This document shows positions 19,571-32,135 of a DNA stretch of 64,000 nucleotides, in pieces. This DNA is from Clytia hemisphaerica (lineage: Eukaryota > Cnidaria > Hydrozoa > Leptothecata > Clytiidae), in assembly GCA_902728285.1 (NCBI GenBank), contig CACVBU010000178.1, positions 2,046,001-2,110,000 of the forward strand, written 5' to 3'. The notes beneath the pieces were generated by a model. It did not search any database. It saw only the letters and a program-made list of their open reading frames with translations, and was not told where the DNA came from. Every line of letters begins with the position of its first letter. Within the stretch, counting starts at the first letter, position 1. The translations under genes were made by a program, and so were the position numbers.

Positions 19571-19770
19571 GCTTTGCCCCAAGAAATGGAGTACTAGGTT
19601 TGCGAGATGACGGGTATGTCCGAGCCAAAAGACCGAATTTCGAAAATAATATCAATCTTTTGACGTTTTTGTCACCCTTAGAGAGACTATTTCCCCGAAA
19701 TATTTTTAAAATTTTTAGTCTAAATTTCAAGAATTTATGACCCTTAGGTAGACCGTGAGATCCACTCCAA
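19571..19770 (+). repeat. spaced-motif array E4 (CCCTTAGAGAGAC), short copy
   Basis: GTACTAGGTTTGCGAGATGA matches the shoulder of E1, and CCCTTAGAGAGACT at 19675 and CCCTTAGGTAGACC at 19741 match its motif. It appears to be a decayed, shorter member. Confidence 0.55.
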
Positions 19771-19884
19771 AGATGGAGTTTCACAAGCTGAAAAACAACC
19801 TGGTGAAGGCTTACATTGTAATTATCAAGGAAATGATTTCTTTTGATAAAATCAAACTGTGAAACTAAAAAATAAACTACCTAA

Positions 19885-20573
19885 AAAGTCTGTCTCAAAA
19901 TAATTTGCAGCTGGAGAAAAAAATGGCTGTAACTTTTGATAGAATTCGAATCAAGTTGCGATTTTGCGCTCGTTAAAAAGATATTCGTGAGTGGAATATT
20001 ATGAAGTAAAAAATTTGAGAAAAAATAGGAAAATGAAAATGAAAAATGAAGAAGAAAAAAAACATCTTTTTGTAGAAATGTGGTATAATTACCATTTTCA
20101 CAGGAGTGACTCTTCAATCTTAGATCATCATCACTGGGAAAAACTTTTTCAAAACTATTCATTCAATCAAAAGATATCAAACAAAGTTTATTGCTGGTTG
20201 ATCGACAAAAGGCTGTTTTTTTGTCGTTTTTTAACGTTTTTTACTACTTTATAGAGTCAACCAGCAATAAACTTTGTTTGATATCTTTTGATTGAATGAA
20301 TATTTTTGAAAAATTTTTTGACAGTGATGATGATCTAAGATTGAAGAATCATTTTTGTAAAAATGGTAATTATACCACATTTCTACAAGAAATTGATTTT
20401 TTTCTTCTTCATTTTTCATTTTCATTTTCCTTTTTTTTTCAAAATTATTTACTTGATAATATTCCACTCACAAATATCTTTTTAACGAGCACAAAATTGC
20501 AACTTGATTCGAATTTTATCAAAAGTTGCAGCCATTTTTGTCTCCAGCTGCAAATTATTTTGAGACAGACTTT
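19885..20573. mobile_element. 689-bp foldback element with about 320-bp arms
   Basis: The ends AAAGTCTGTCTCAAAATAAT and the inverse TGAGACAGACTTT enclose two long arms that meet at a short centre near 20225-20250. Four overlapping open frames on both strands come from the arms (sharing F(D/S)DDDLRLK and CENGNYTTF-like words). They are mirror products of the inverted repeat, not independent genes. A deleted copy is at 58958-59430. Confidence 0.87.
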
Positions 20574-23170
20574 AATCATAAATCTTTTCTAATCATCTAA
20601 GCTTAATTCTTAATATTTAAGACGTACTGCTTTAAACAGAGGCAGCTATAATATAGCCCGGGCGTCTGTCACTAGTAAATACCTGGTCCTTTTGGGTCTT
20701 TTTAACATGGGTAAAAGTTTCATGTGGTTTAGCAAAGCGTACCAAACATTTGCAAACATTTAACAGTCATTGTCTACAAATTGGTTCTTACGGAAAACTT
20801 GTAGTTTTTAAAGGAGTGCCGACCAGGATATAACTATTAGCGGTATGGTATATGAATTAAAGAATAACCAAAATAAGATTAATCACTTCCATCAAAGTAC
20901 GTCTCTGAGGTATCTAAAAAACCTTTTTCAGAAGTAAATCCTATTTTCAGGAGCAATTACAGAGTCAGGGAAGAGCACAATTATCAATTAATTGCCTTTT
21001 AAAATAAGGGTATATGTCTGAACATAATCACATGGTATTAAGAATAAAGGAGAAATATATAATACAGCATATTTAAACAAAGCCGGAGAGGGAGTGTTTT
21101 CAATTTTCCGCTTCTTGTCTAGTGATTGGCTAAGTTTGATGTAGGGATGTTTTTGATTAGGTGTTTATCTATGCTCAGTCGAGGGAAGGAAACGCAAGGT
21201 CGAACGGATTATTTTGTTTTCCAGTCTTTGAGTTTGTTTTATTTAAGGAGAATAAAACCATTTCTGCAATCATTTTCTATCTTTACTCGAGATTAAAGAT
21301 ACACAGCCGAGGTAGGTCAATGGAAGTAAGTAAGTCTTGAAAATATCTTTACAACTATGTAATAAAGTGCATTGGTATGAATTTAATTTGACAGATGGTC
21401 AAAAAAGTTTTATACATGGAATTGAATTTAATAGCAAGTAGCACCGGGATTTTTCTTTCCATTTCTTAGTGAGTTTTACTTTGATGAATTCTGAAAAATA
21501 GAAGCCTTTTAGATGTTCTGACGTAAATTCACGCAAAGTGGAATGGGCGTTACTGCGTAGAAAAAAAGCCGTGACTTCTAGTATAATAATTTCGTTGGAA
21601 GGCTTGAAAATGAAATTTGGCAGGAATGCAGGTTCTTAGTATGTTCGTTTATTTCTTTATAGAAATGCTGACAAATTTTTACAGATCCGTCTCTTTCCAC
21701 AAAGATTTCTACCAAAATATTCTGTCCAGGAAATATCCAGTCGGAAAGATGTCCGTTAGTATAAAATCTGTTTGGGAAACATTCGTTAGGAAAAGTTTCC
21801 GGGTATAATTTGAGAAAAATTCGTAAAAGGTAATACTCTTCGGTAAAAGTCCCGGGGGGGAGGGGTTAGTTAGGAAAAATTGGGTACGGGGACGTGCGGC
21901 TCGTCAGAGTCTTCTTTTAGGCTCTGAAGATATCTGACAGGGTCCAAAATTTACTGATTTTCAAGCCCATCCCGCATAAAATGATTTTGAAGTTTCGCTT
22001 AGGCTCATCAACAAAATATGTTGGAAAAAAACTCTCAAGCCCCCTACTAATCTGAATATTTCTTTTAAAAACTTTCCTGTCTATTCTGGTCTTGACAGTT
22101 TGAACACTTATAACCAGGATATTGTTCCAGCAAATGATGATTGGTTTATTTTATAAACAAACGCAGGCGTTCAGCTTTATTTTCCTTTTTAAAAGAGAAG
22201 TTAAGGTTACAAGGTCGTTGATCACTTAACTTTTTTTGGTGTCGCCGGAGAATTCACACGGCTCGATTTGAAAAAATTCAACTTTGTGTGCAGAGCCTCT
22301 CTTCTATTATTCTTTCTGAAGAAGCCAATCAGCGAGAAGTTAAACATACTGGCTGTGTCTTTGTTTTCATTATGTTTGTTTTGAATTTTTTACGCGCAAC
22401 CTTTTTTTTATTTTCAATGGAAGAATAACAGCGCTCAGCGACCAAATCGCTCGAGCCATGTACGTTGTTGGGCGACCAAATAAGCTAAGTGGACAACGAC
22501 CTTAAATATAGAGATAAAAATTGAGATATAAATGAGATTGTCAAATGGTTCGGTTAAGAGAGCCCATGCAATGATTTTGTTGAAAATAAAATAAAACTTG
22601 TTGTCTTTCCTTATTACTTAGATTGGCTAAAATAGATTTTTTCGGAGGTAAATTAATTTGACGGATATGGGTGGAAAAAATTAAATTCGGTTGAAGTTTT
22701 AATGGGTGGATAAAGTTTTTTTGGTCAAATATTGCCATTAAATAAGCAAATATCTGTAAGGAAAGTGTACGAAATAATTTAGATTTTGTGGTAATTCATT
22801 TATGACGGTTGGCGGAAATTTTTCAATTTTGGTTAGAAAGTGTTAGAACAAATCTGCAAATTTATTCTATCGAAAGTGTGCGCGTGTTTACATTTGCCGT
22901 AATTTGGAATTTGATCATAAGAGACTCAATTTTAATAGCTTTTCCATTGTATTTTTCGCTAAATAACTTTTAAAGGAATTATCTTTTTAGTGTGATTACG
23001 CAAAACGTGATTCCCTCATGTTCAAAACCTTAAATCTCAAATAAAAGGAATACTACAAGCAATTACTAATGACAAGCATGTGTAAACGCGTCCATTGTTT
23101 ATCATAAGTGTAACAGTTTAGTATATTGCCTAGAGGGCCCTAGAGAGTACTAAAAGATTATCTAGTTCTG
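20574..23170. other. 2.6-kb intergenic stretch upstream of the HMGL-like gene
   Basis: No exon, RNA gene or inverted-repeat element was recognised. TTATTTAAGGAGAATAAAACC near 21239 resembles a retroelement R region, but no LTR ends could be paired. Short frames at 21617-21808 and 22541-22738 lack protein features. Confidence 0.4.
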
Positions 23171-23178
23171 TATAAAAA
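23171..23178 (+). promoter_or_regulatory. candidate TATA box of the HMGL-like gene
   Basis: TATAAAAA lies about 355 bp upstream of the ATG at 23526, which would give a leader of about 325 nt unless an intron intervenes. Weak call. Confidence 0.25.
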
Positions 23179-23525
23179 GTAGTGTCGGATTTACGATAGA
23201 TAAAAACTTGTAAAAAGCAGGTGAGATGTCAAAATGTTGATTAAAAACTTCTTCGTTTGTGTACAATGAAATGTTATAACTGTCATTTTTGTTTAACTAT
23301 CAAGAAACAAGAGGCATCTCCTTTGTTTCTTGGGACTACAAAGAATCGAAATACAGAAAAATTCGGCTTATCTTGCATGCAGCTGTCAGATTTGCGATTT
23401 AACTTGGATCTACTATAAAATGATATGACTATATCATCCATGTCAGTGATACAGGGGTGTACCCGTTTTCGAGAATTTGATCTTAATTTTTTTTCTAGGT
23501 CTTCTAGATAAAAAACATAACCAAC

Positions 23526-26500
23526 ATGGCAGATATTCCCGATGCAAAAGAACAATATATGAGACTCAACAATGAAATCAAACCGAGATTTGAGAAATTG
23601 AAAAATATAGATCTATTCGTCATCGATAACTCTATCCGTGAGTCCACTGTGCTCTTCGTGGACACACACTGGAAAATAAATACAGCATTTTGAATGAGGT
23701 GAGGGAAACTTCAGTAAGAGTTGAATAAAAGTCGTCGAAAAGCAGGAGTTTTCAGAATCATTGTGGTCCATTTTTTGGGCTTGTTTTACAATTTCTATCA
23801 AAAATATCGGAAAGAAAAGCGTGCCTGGTCTATATTTTTTGTGACTAAGTGTGTGTGGTTACCGTTTACTTTGATCATCCGCTTATGATGCTATTGAATT
23901 GTATGTAAATAAACTTTTTAGATTTCCTAAAAGCCTCAAGAACTATATAAATTTGATCAAAACCTATTTTCTTTCCTTTCAATCATCCATTCGGATTAAA
24001 GCTATTTAAGAAACAAATTTGAATCTATATATTTTATACTACAGACAAAGGAGCTTGGTTTCCAGCATAACATCGTTGGAGCATTTTCACACTTGCGTAG
24101 AGTCGACGATGAATTTATCACGCATCTCATCAAGAGTGGGGAAGATATGACCAACAAGTATGCCTTCTCCGAATTTTATGACAGTTGTGACAAGAAAACA
24201 CATTTACCTGTTCCCGGTATCCCGATCGGATTACAAAAATGTAAAGAGCTTGGTGTCCCCAATGTGATTATGGAGGTTGACTTGGCAAATCTAGCACCTG
24301 AAAGTCAATTCACCCATGAGAAGAGATGCCAACTCTTCCTAGAAAGATTCCAATGGATTCGTGAGAATCTAAAGTCCCCAGGTAGGATTTTAATCAATTT
24401 ACGTGATCTCCCAGCTGCCATCATTAATCCAAAACTCCTTGATCTAGTCTTGGAGACAGTTGATTTCCTATCTCGACATCGTCCTCAAATATTTGCTATC
24501 CTTACTGAGGAACCGACTGGTCAATACTTTCCTGAACAACTACGAAACATGACCAAGACAGTCACCGATCTGATGAAAGGAAATGGATACACCGGTCATT
24601 TCTTGGTCCACATTCATCAGCAATGGGGTCTACACAATGCTGGTAACTTAGAATGTCTTGCAAATGGTGCTACAGGGATTTGGTGCTCTGTATCCGAGGA
24701 AGGAGCCGCTCTTGGACATGCTTCGTCAGCATTAACAATTATGAATCTCATTCGACTTGGAAACACCAAAGTTCAAGAGCGTTATAACTGCAAATATATA
24801 AGAAAAGCTGCTCAGAATATCACCCAGGTATTTATAAAATCTTCCTTTTGACATCCCTGTATGAATACTTTTTTGTCAGAATTTTCTCTCATTGTTAAAA
24901 CAATTACATGGTAATTATAACTGAACGAAAAGTACTTCGGGTATTAGAAACGATTCACTTATTTTCATAAGCCAAAGCCATTTACTTCTCAAACGATGGG
25001 AAAAAATTGTCAACAACAGAGGCAAACAGCCATTCTATTTCCGATTTTAAAACTTCAAATTCAATCTTTTCAAGAAGACATATAGTACAGTCACTGACAA
25101 TGAGAATCACCCCTCTTTTTTCAGGTTGTATCGGGCAAACCCGCCCATCCAAAAACACCAGTTTATGGTGCTAGAGCTGTTGATCAAGTCTTTGGTCTCA
25201 GTGGAATGGGCGGTAATGTGGGCGGATTTGGTAATATGGACCTTGCCGAGTTTTTCGATATCACCAAAACAATGCGAATTACCACACTTGCATCAAATGA
25301 TATGATTGTTACCAGGTTTGTAATCATTCTTTTCACTTTGTTAAAAGTCTCTCGCAAATGACTCTAAAGATGATGAGCAAAATCATATTTTTTAATAATT
25401 CTTTTGTACATTTTCGTTTTCAAACCACCCACCCTAAAAAATGCAAAAATTTAAAGTTGAATTAAACGAAAACGATTGATACCATCGGACAGAGGCATGA
25501 ATATCTGGGCAAGAGAAGTACTATTATAAGGTTTGCCCCCCATCAGTATGTACAACTATGTTTGAAAAGTATATACTGAGGTATTCTCAAAACCAGCTTT
25601 TACTACCACGACCATACTTAGAGTTTCAGATGCCGGAGAAAATATAATCATTGTAAATATTATTCTTTCATTTTACACAATAGATTGACCCGTTTGTTTG
25701 GCGAGGATCCTAATTTCACTGAAGCAAGAGCGGAGCTGATGAAACAGCAAATGTTGGATGATTACAAGAACAACAAGAAAGAGGAATACCACAGTCCTAT
25801 TGGATTAATCACATTGTTTGATAAAGCTGGAGGTAAAAAGACTCCAGCAATGTTGAAAGCACTTCAAGAGGTTTGTTTATTTTTACTATTCGTCAATTCT
25901 TTACACACTTTATAGAATTGACTTCGTTTTAATACACCCCTGTGTCACAAGACTCGAGACTGGGACTCCAGCCGCACTGGAAAAAAGACTTTGATTTCAT
26001 CCCCATTCGAAATTCAATGTTTATAAATTGTACTCTGAAACCATCCCCACTGGATTTTTAACCTTGGAACAATAGAATATTATCCCCACTAGGGGTGTAT
26101 TAATTGAGTCATTGAGGCACGACATAAAAAACTTTTCATAAATTACATCACGTGCAATGCTTACCTCGTTTTCAAAATGTTACTATGGTAATTGTTTCTC
26201 AGATGAGTCCGAAGAAGTTTATTTAATATACAAAAATAACACCTTAACTCTCGAAAGTTTTAATCACCTTGGTAATGGTGACAAATAAAGGTAGTCGTTG
26301 AACTCAAAATGATTTATGAAAAGGCCTATTCTTTAAAGGGACATAAAAGTACTTTCGAAATTTGTAAACAAACCGTATGCAACAACAACCATATATGACA
26401 AGACAAAACACGTCGTCGTTGTAACATAATCAGACACCAAGTGCAATTCCTACTAAAAAATCTTTTTAATTTCTAGTATGAAGTCCAATCGTTGCATATC

Positions 26501-26866
26501 CAAGAGCTGATCGAAGAGATTCACGACCTTTGGAAGTTGTGGGATTCTTCAGACGGCAATTTAGATGGAAACATCACATTCGATAATTTCTATAACGCCT
26601 TCATGAACGAATACTTCGGTTGTTACAGATGTACGCAAACTCAACAAGCACTTCAAGCTATTAATGTTGTTGATGATGATGTCATCTCTTGGGATGAGTT
26701 TTCCATCTTTTTGAAATGGGCTGGTAAAGAATATCCGCAAGTTGAAGACGCAGAAGCTTTACTGGAGAAAGCTTTCTTGGAAGGTATTGTACCAGCAATG
26801 CAAGATGAAGTTATCAAGAGTGCCAAATCTGGCAAAAGTCTTTTCCACGATCCACATAATTTCTAA
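23526..26866 (+). CDS. HMGL-like (DRE-TIM) TIM-barrel protein with C-terminal EF-hand-like region
   Basis: Exons 23526-23698, 24045-24827, 25125-25315, 25684-25870 and 26477-26866, all with GT/AG borders, give about 574 residues. The N-terminal 350 residues resemble the DRE-TIM metallolyase fold (HMG-CoA lyase/isopropylmalate synthase): IDNSIRE takes the place of the D-x-x-R-E entry motif, and HFLVHIHQQWGLHNAGNLE carries the H-x-H metal ligands late in the barrel. The last exon has two degenerate EF-hand loops (DGNLDGNITFDN; NVVDDDVISWDE), the first lacking the Glu at position 12. Reaction and substrate cannot be told. Oddity: exon 1 is 173 nt, leaving it out of phase with exon 2. Its start reads IDNSIRESTV in one frame and its end reads LRGHTLENKYSILNE in another, so a small indel sits near 23650-23656. 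It is therefore a damaged allele, a sequence error or a pseudogene; exons 2-5 are fully open. ATTAAA at 26951 may be its poly(A) signal. Confidence 0.85.
25933..26099 (+). mobile_element. MITE-A copy with internal deletion, in an HMGL-like gene intron
   Basis: Starts TACACCCCTGTGTCACA and ends TAGGGGTGTA. It keeps the CATCCCCATTCGAAATTCA and CATCCCCACTGGATTTT blocks but is only 167 bp. Confidence 0.8.
26130..26325 (+). mobile_element. MITE with CTTTTCATAAATTACRTCA ends, diverged copy
   Basis: Left ACTTTTCATAAATTACATCA and right ATTTATGAAAAGG are inverted, and CTTACCTCGTTTT matches the better copy at 57641-57841. It lies in the last intron of the HMGL-like gene. Confidence 0.6.
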
Positions 26867-27336
26867 ATGAATTACTGTAATGGAATTTGATGCATAGACT
26901 CTTAGAATTAAATTATTTTGTTCTAACAATTATTATTTATTTCGAATTGTATTAAAGTCACACGTCACAAGAAGATGAAATTCACCTATAAATCTTGCCA
27001 CCAAAAGGATTTCAGGTTGGAGTTGACGAAATTATATTTTATTAGGAAACTCGACTCCATTTCTCTTTCATCCAGGTTGATAGATGTATTGACGCACTTA
27101 AGGTTTATTATGCCCCTGATACACATCTTATTTATAAAAAATCCGTACATATAATTTATATTTAACATTTGTATTTTCTCAAATGCTGAATATAAACATC
27201 CTTAAAAACGAAAAACTGTCAGACAATTTTTTGCTTTCCTCCATAACTTAATGGGTACAGATATAGTTCGAATCGCAGACCTCTACAAAAGCCGTAGGTA
27301 GAAAAAAGAAAATGAAATCTGTTAGGGCGTGGTCAG
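26867..27336. other. 3' flank of the HMGL-like gene
   Basis: Holds ATTAAA at 26951-26956, a common variant poly(A) signal about 85 nt past the stop. Otherwise featureless AT-rich DNA. Confidence 0.45.
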
Positions 27337-27480
27337 AAAGTACCTACTAGGGGTGAGAAGAAGAGGATTTCAAGGGAATCGAATTTTTTTTGAGGGTTTA
27401 GGGGGCGGGGGGTTCCAAAATATTTTGAATGGAAAAAAGGGTAGTGCGAAATATTTTTGGGCAACTCGATAGATAACTGA
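27337..27480. repeat. single-arm fragment of the TGGTCAGAAAGTA element
   Basis: GTGGTCAGAAAGTACCTACTAGGGG and the following G-rich tract match the reverse complement of the right end of 61096-61516. No second end is visible. Confidence 0.5.
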
Positions 27481-27952
27481 GGAGGTCAAATTTCATTGTT
27501 TTCACATGTGGCATTCCACACTAAAGGTAAAGGTTAAGCTCTAAAATAGCAAGCCAGTTTCTCATCCAAGAGGTATGATAATCGACTCGATCTTTGATAT
27601 GTTCCCCATCCCAAGGTAATTTGGGTTCAACTCTTACACGTAAACTTAAAAATCTTTAAGATATTCAGGTTGAACTAATCGCTGATAATGCGACGGGGAT
27701 TAGTGAGCGGTCGCCTAGACCAAAAATTACGGTAGTCCCTGAAGATCACGGTGTACTTCCAGTTCACAAATCTTATAATTACACGAACCTAAGGGACGAT
27801 TATCAAAGCTTGGAAACATCTGTCATCTCGCAAACTTAGTAACAACCCCCTCCCCGGTCTGTTGCGTGATATAACGCTGGACCCTCTAATCCCCGAAAAA
27901 ACGTAACGAGCGGGTTTGGGTCCTCTATCCTCACCCTGCAAAATAGTTGACG

Positions 27953-29160
27953 AAGATAGATAGATAGATAGATAAACCTTCCCTTAGCACAGGGAATAGG
28001 CCCTATCCTAAGATAGAGATCACAGCGCTAGGTAGATAAAGTAAAAAGCGAAAAAAGGAAAAATTATGCAAAATAATTAACTAGATAAAACTATCAAAAA
28101 TATGCTACTTGGAATTAATAATTTTACGCCAATCCAGACGATTCAAAGCTTTTTGATACCAGTCATTTTTTGACAAACCAACCTTTTTCAAGCATTTATA
28201 AATTCCTCTTCCATATGTGAAGTTTGGTGCTCCACGAGGGCGTTTCGAGGGCACCCACGAAGTTAGCATTTTTCTGGGTAGTCGCTGTTGGTCCATACGA
28301 GCGACATGACCCAGCCAACGAAGTTGACGGCGATTCACATACGAATCAACGGATTTCAGAGATAAAACGATTTAACAGATCAGACGTTCTGATTCTATAC
28401 ACACGGGTGTGGAGCCGGTTCACACGACACATTACACGTACACATCTAGCATGGAATAAGCGTAATTTTCGGAAAAGATTTTCGGTTAAACACCAGTGTT
28501 CAGCACCGTGTAAGAGAATAGCCAAGATAATGCATTCGTATACAAATTTCTTACCTTTGTATGAAATACTGGTTGACGAAAATAAACAATTTCTCAATTT
28601 ACCAAATGCCCGACTTGCCGAATTGATTCGGGCATCAACATCAACATTATCATTACAATCTCTCGTCAGAAAAGAGCCCAGATAACAAAAGCGATCCACT
28701 ATTGGTAAATGTGTGCCACCTGGTAGAACAATATTTGACAGATTGCAGCCATCGTATGTAGAAGGATTTGCATAGATGCGTTTTGGTGCTGCAACGAAAA
28801 GGATTTCTGATTTGGAGGGTTTTTCGTCGGTGCCAACATGTATTTCGAGACCGTATCTATTAAAATGATTGAAGATGAGAGGTACGTACGTTTCAGTCGA
28901 TTCACGCGATGTGAATAAAACAGCTGTGTCATCAGCATATTCCGAATCTGGTAAAGAGAATTCCTCGATATTTCTCTTTGTGTTGTATCTACGACCAGTT
29001 AATACATCATCGAATTTCGTATGGAAAATACAGACCGGTCTATCATACGCGTTACGCCATGATATCATTACGGCTGCAAGATAAAATATGAACAACAGAG
29101 GACCCAAAATATCCCCCTGTTTGACTCCAATAATACTTTCAATTGACTTTGGAATACCCT
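27953..29160 (-). pseudogene. RTE-like non-LTR retrotransposon fragment, reverse transcriptase C-terminal half
   Basis: Minus-strand fragment of a LINE polyprotein. From about 29155 it reads GVKQGDILGPLLFIFYL, then the catalytic SEYADDTAVLF (YADD intact, about 28939-28928), then the thumb region FCYLGSFLTRD and LLHGAEHWCLTE. One extra base near 28353 shifts the frame; then RRQLRWLGHVARMDQQRLPR and the typical DRLDW-like C-terminus (NRLDWRKI) run to 28105. The 3' UTR ends in a (TATC)n microsatellite at 27953-27974, which fits RTE/L2-type 3' tails. It is 5'-truncated near 29160, with no endonuclease domain. Overlapping plus-strand frames are antisense shadows. Confidence 0.87.
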
Positions 29161-30510
29161 GCTACACAACGTCAAAACTTCGACAAAAGTCTCTGTTGTT
29201 CTACTCTTCTCAAGTCTTTTATCTATATCATAACAAAGATAACAGAGGCAACAAATCATCGTCAGCTTGTCAAAATTCCGACTAATATTTCTTAATTCTG
29301 ACTTAAAAGTGTCGAATAATTTTAGTGAGTGTCGCATTCACATTTTGATATTCTTATGACACAGGCTCTCAACTTTGGCAAGCTATTTTTTTCAAGTCAT
29401 CAAAAAAATTATTGGAGTGACAAAAGTGATTATACACGCAGTTGAAATTCTGCACTTCTCAGAGGTGAAAGGTGTTAATAAAACATATTGCAAACTGAGT
29501 GAAAAAATTCGAGAATAATTTCTTTGTGAATTGGGACTAATGTTCAAGCTCTGTTAATCCTTTTACCTAAATAATTCAAAAAAATAAAATTATGACGGAA
29601 TATCGTCGGATTTTTCATATTAATTTTGAAATACAGGCGACAACGAAGCTCTGCTTCAATTTAAAGAGACAATAAAACTAAAGATAGATGTAAGTCGTTT
29701 ATATGGTGAAACTCACGGTTTTTATTCAGAGCGTGTCGTGTATGTTTCGGATGTTGAAAACATTTCTGCCAGATAAGATACCGGCGGCCTAGTCACCGGG
29801 GAAGCGGGCGGGCGGGCGGCGAGTAGAGAAGCAGACTTTGTACCCTGGAAACCCGGGGTGAATTCATCTTGTTTATGAATGACCCACGGTAAAAGACTGC
29901 CTAAATTAGCTAAAGTGTACATGTATCGACAGGTCAGCTTTTTTTCCCATTCGTTAGCCGGACGTGGAATATTTCTGTGAACTGAGAGATCTCTCTATGA
30001 AAATTATCTTCACCCCATAAATCTACGATTTTTGGATGAGAAAACACCCCCTTTCAGTTAAGATATATTCTAGCTAATATTTTTTGAAATTCAATCATGG
30101 CGGATTCATCACTCACATACACTCCTCCTCCATCATCTTCATTTTGTCTTATCTAAGACGATCTAAGACCATTACACAGCAGTTTCCAACAACCTTCTAC
30201 TCTTGCAAGGTTAGCAATCACTTCAATCACCAGCTATAAACTAACAAGACTTAAAAGTGACGCAAACGCAGTAAAAAAGGTAAAAATATTTTCGAAATTT
30301 TCTCTAGGCAGTTTTTTTGGTTTTGGTTATAGTTAGGTATAAACACTTCCTTTCTCTTTTATGATTTGTATAAAAGGGAAAGCCTTTTAAGGCACAAAGC
30401 TAAGATTCTAGAGAAGCTCTAAAAGCAAAAAGCAAACCTTGACAAACTCAGCTTGCCACAAGCAAAAAACATTTATGATGAGTTTTTTTAGGTTGTGGAT
30501 CTATTATCTA
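29161..30510. other. intergenic DNA with a short GC-rich island
   Basis: The stretch 29780-29870 is GC- and CpG-rich (CCGGCGGCC, GGGCGGGCGGGCGGCG) in otherwise AT-rich surroundings. A 66-codon minus-strand frame covers it (29722-29922) but has no family signal. The island could be a promoter, repeat or foreign fragment. Confidence 0.4.
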
Positions 30511-30730
30511 CAGTGAGAGTGGGTAACATCAGTGGAGGCTAACATGCATAGCCCTTAAATGAATGAACTAGCTGCTCATTAAAATAAACTATATTCAGCT
30601 CCGCTCACAGCTCTACAGTACTCTGCCATTTTTGTTTTGATTTAATTTTGTATATTAATGACCAGACGGGTCAATCATTTGAGGGCTATGCATGTTAGCC
30701 TCCGCTGATGCAAGTTATCCACTCTCACGG
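30511..30730. mobile_element. diverged copy of the CCGTGAGATTGGGTAAC MITE
   Basis: Starts CAGTGAGAGTGGGTAAC after TA and ends ATCCACTCTCACGG before TA. Both arms keep GGAGGCTAACATGCATAGCC or its complement. Confidence 0.8.
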
Positions 30731-32135
30731 TATCTATTATGGTTGAGTTACTGGAGGCTATGGGAGCCGCCCATTCTCGCAACTATAGATGCTTTGAGTA
30801 AGCATCCCGTCAGCACCCTTGGGACTTTTCCCCTTTTTCTCCGGATAACCAATGTTGCTCGCATCCCTCAGATCCTTGGTTAGAAAAAGCTATACCTGTT
30901 TACTTTTTTCTTGCCAGATTCAACAAGCCATCAACCTAAAAAATTAATACTGACATCAAAAAATTCACACGATCTTTCCACTAGACACTTCTAAATTATC
31001 TGCCATTATGAAGATGTTCCGAAATTAACCAATCGGGTTTACAATCGGAATTCCTCTGGGAGTTAGCGAGTCGGGAAATGTAAAGTTACGTAATAGGTAA
31101 TACATAATGCATAATTTTCCGGGGTTAAACGTATAAATAAAAATGAAATGGTTTGTTTTTTTCTTCATTATATATTTAAGTTTCCATTATCAAAATTCTA
31201 GAAATGCTAGTTTATGGACCATATATATTAGAAAATTGTTATATATTTCGCAAAATAAACACTTACAAAAGCTATTACTTACTATTTTTACCCCCGCTTT
31301 TTAAACAGTGTCTTCTGTGGGCGTGATATCAGGTGGAGACAAAACGCCCTCATCATAAGATTCTCGGGTCGTCCTATTGTTTGTTCCTTTTGTCGAGTCT
31401 GTCGGTCCTATTGTTCATGCTAAATCCATACACGATGACGTCAATGTTTGGTGGCATACCTGAAAATAAAAAACAAAAAGATTATCATATTATTTTTGCA
31501 TGAATTACGCTACCTTATACGTCATTATAAAATTATACAAAACGAAAGAGAGTCTAGACCGCCTGCCTAGAGCGCCGGCCCTAATATTTTTTCTCTCGCG
31601 GTCTTCAGGGGAAATCAAAAGTTATCAATATTCTTCGAAGGAAGAATTTGCCAAACAAACCCCTAGACAAAAAGATGTATTTTGAGGTTGGGAATGGATC
31701 CTGCGAAGATGAAAAAATTTTAACTAGGCGTTTTTTTGGCAAAGCCAAAAACTCTGATTTTTTCTTCCCTCAAGCTAAAAAGGTTACGGGTTTTGGGCAA
31801 TCGAGGCAAAAATCAGCAAAAAGCTGGTGTTTTCCGTAAATCTGACAATTGCAATAAGATCCTCGCTGATAACCGGCATGAGATTGGAGAGGGTTTTTAC
31901 GATAGGGAAAATCTTATGTTTATAACAAACTGCCTAAATTTCAGAAGCTACCCCAGTTTGCAGAGAATGGCAAGTTTGCTCAAGATCTCAAGTGCACAAC
32001 TCGGAAAAAGTCAAGTGCAGGTGCAAAATTTAAGGTTTTCAGGTGCAAGTGCAGACGTTTTTTTAACACCAAGTGCAGAGTTCTGCTATTTTCTCCTCGA
32101 GTGCAGCTAATAGACCATTTCACCTTTCCATCCTA
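30731..32135. other. intergenic DNA
   Basis: No gene recognised. Open frames at 31500-31685, 31648-31839 and 31736-32110 overlap in different frames and show no domain or codon signal. Confidence 0.4.

Noticed and set aside
19881-20592. Four open frames of 72-98 codons
   Set aside because: They are mirror readings of the arms of a foldback element.
21100-21330. Solo LTR
   Set aside because: An AATAAA-containing R-like stretch is present, but no paired TG...CA ends or target duplication could be found.
28224-28685. 153-codon plus-strand frame
   Set aside because: Antisense to the reverse transcriptase fragment at 27953-29160.
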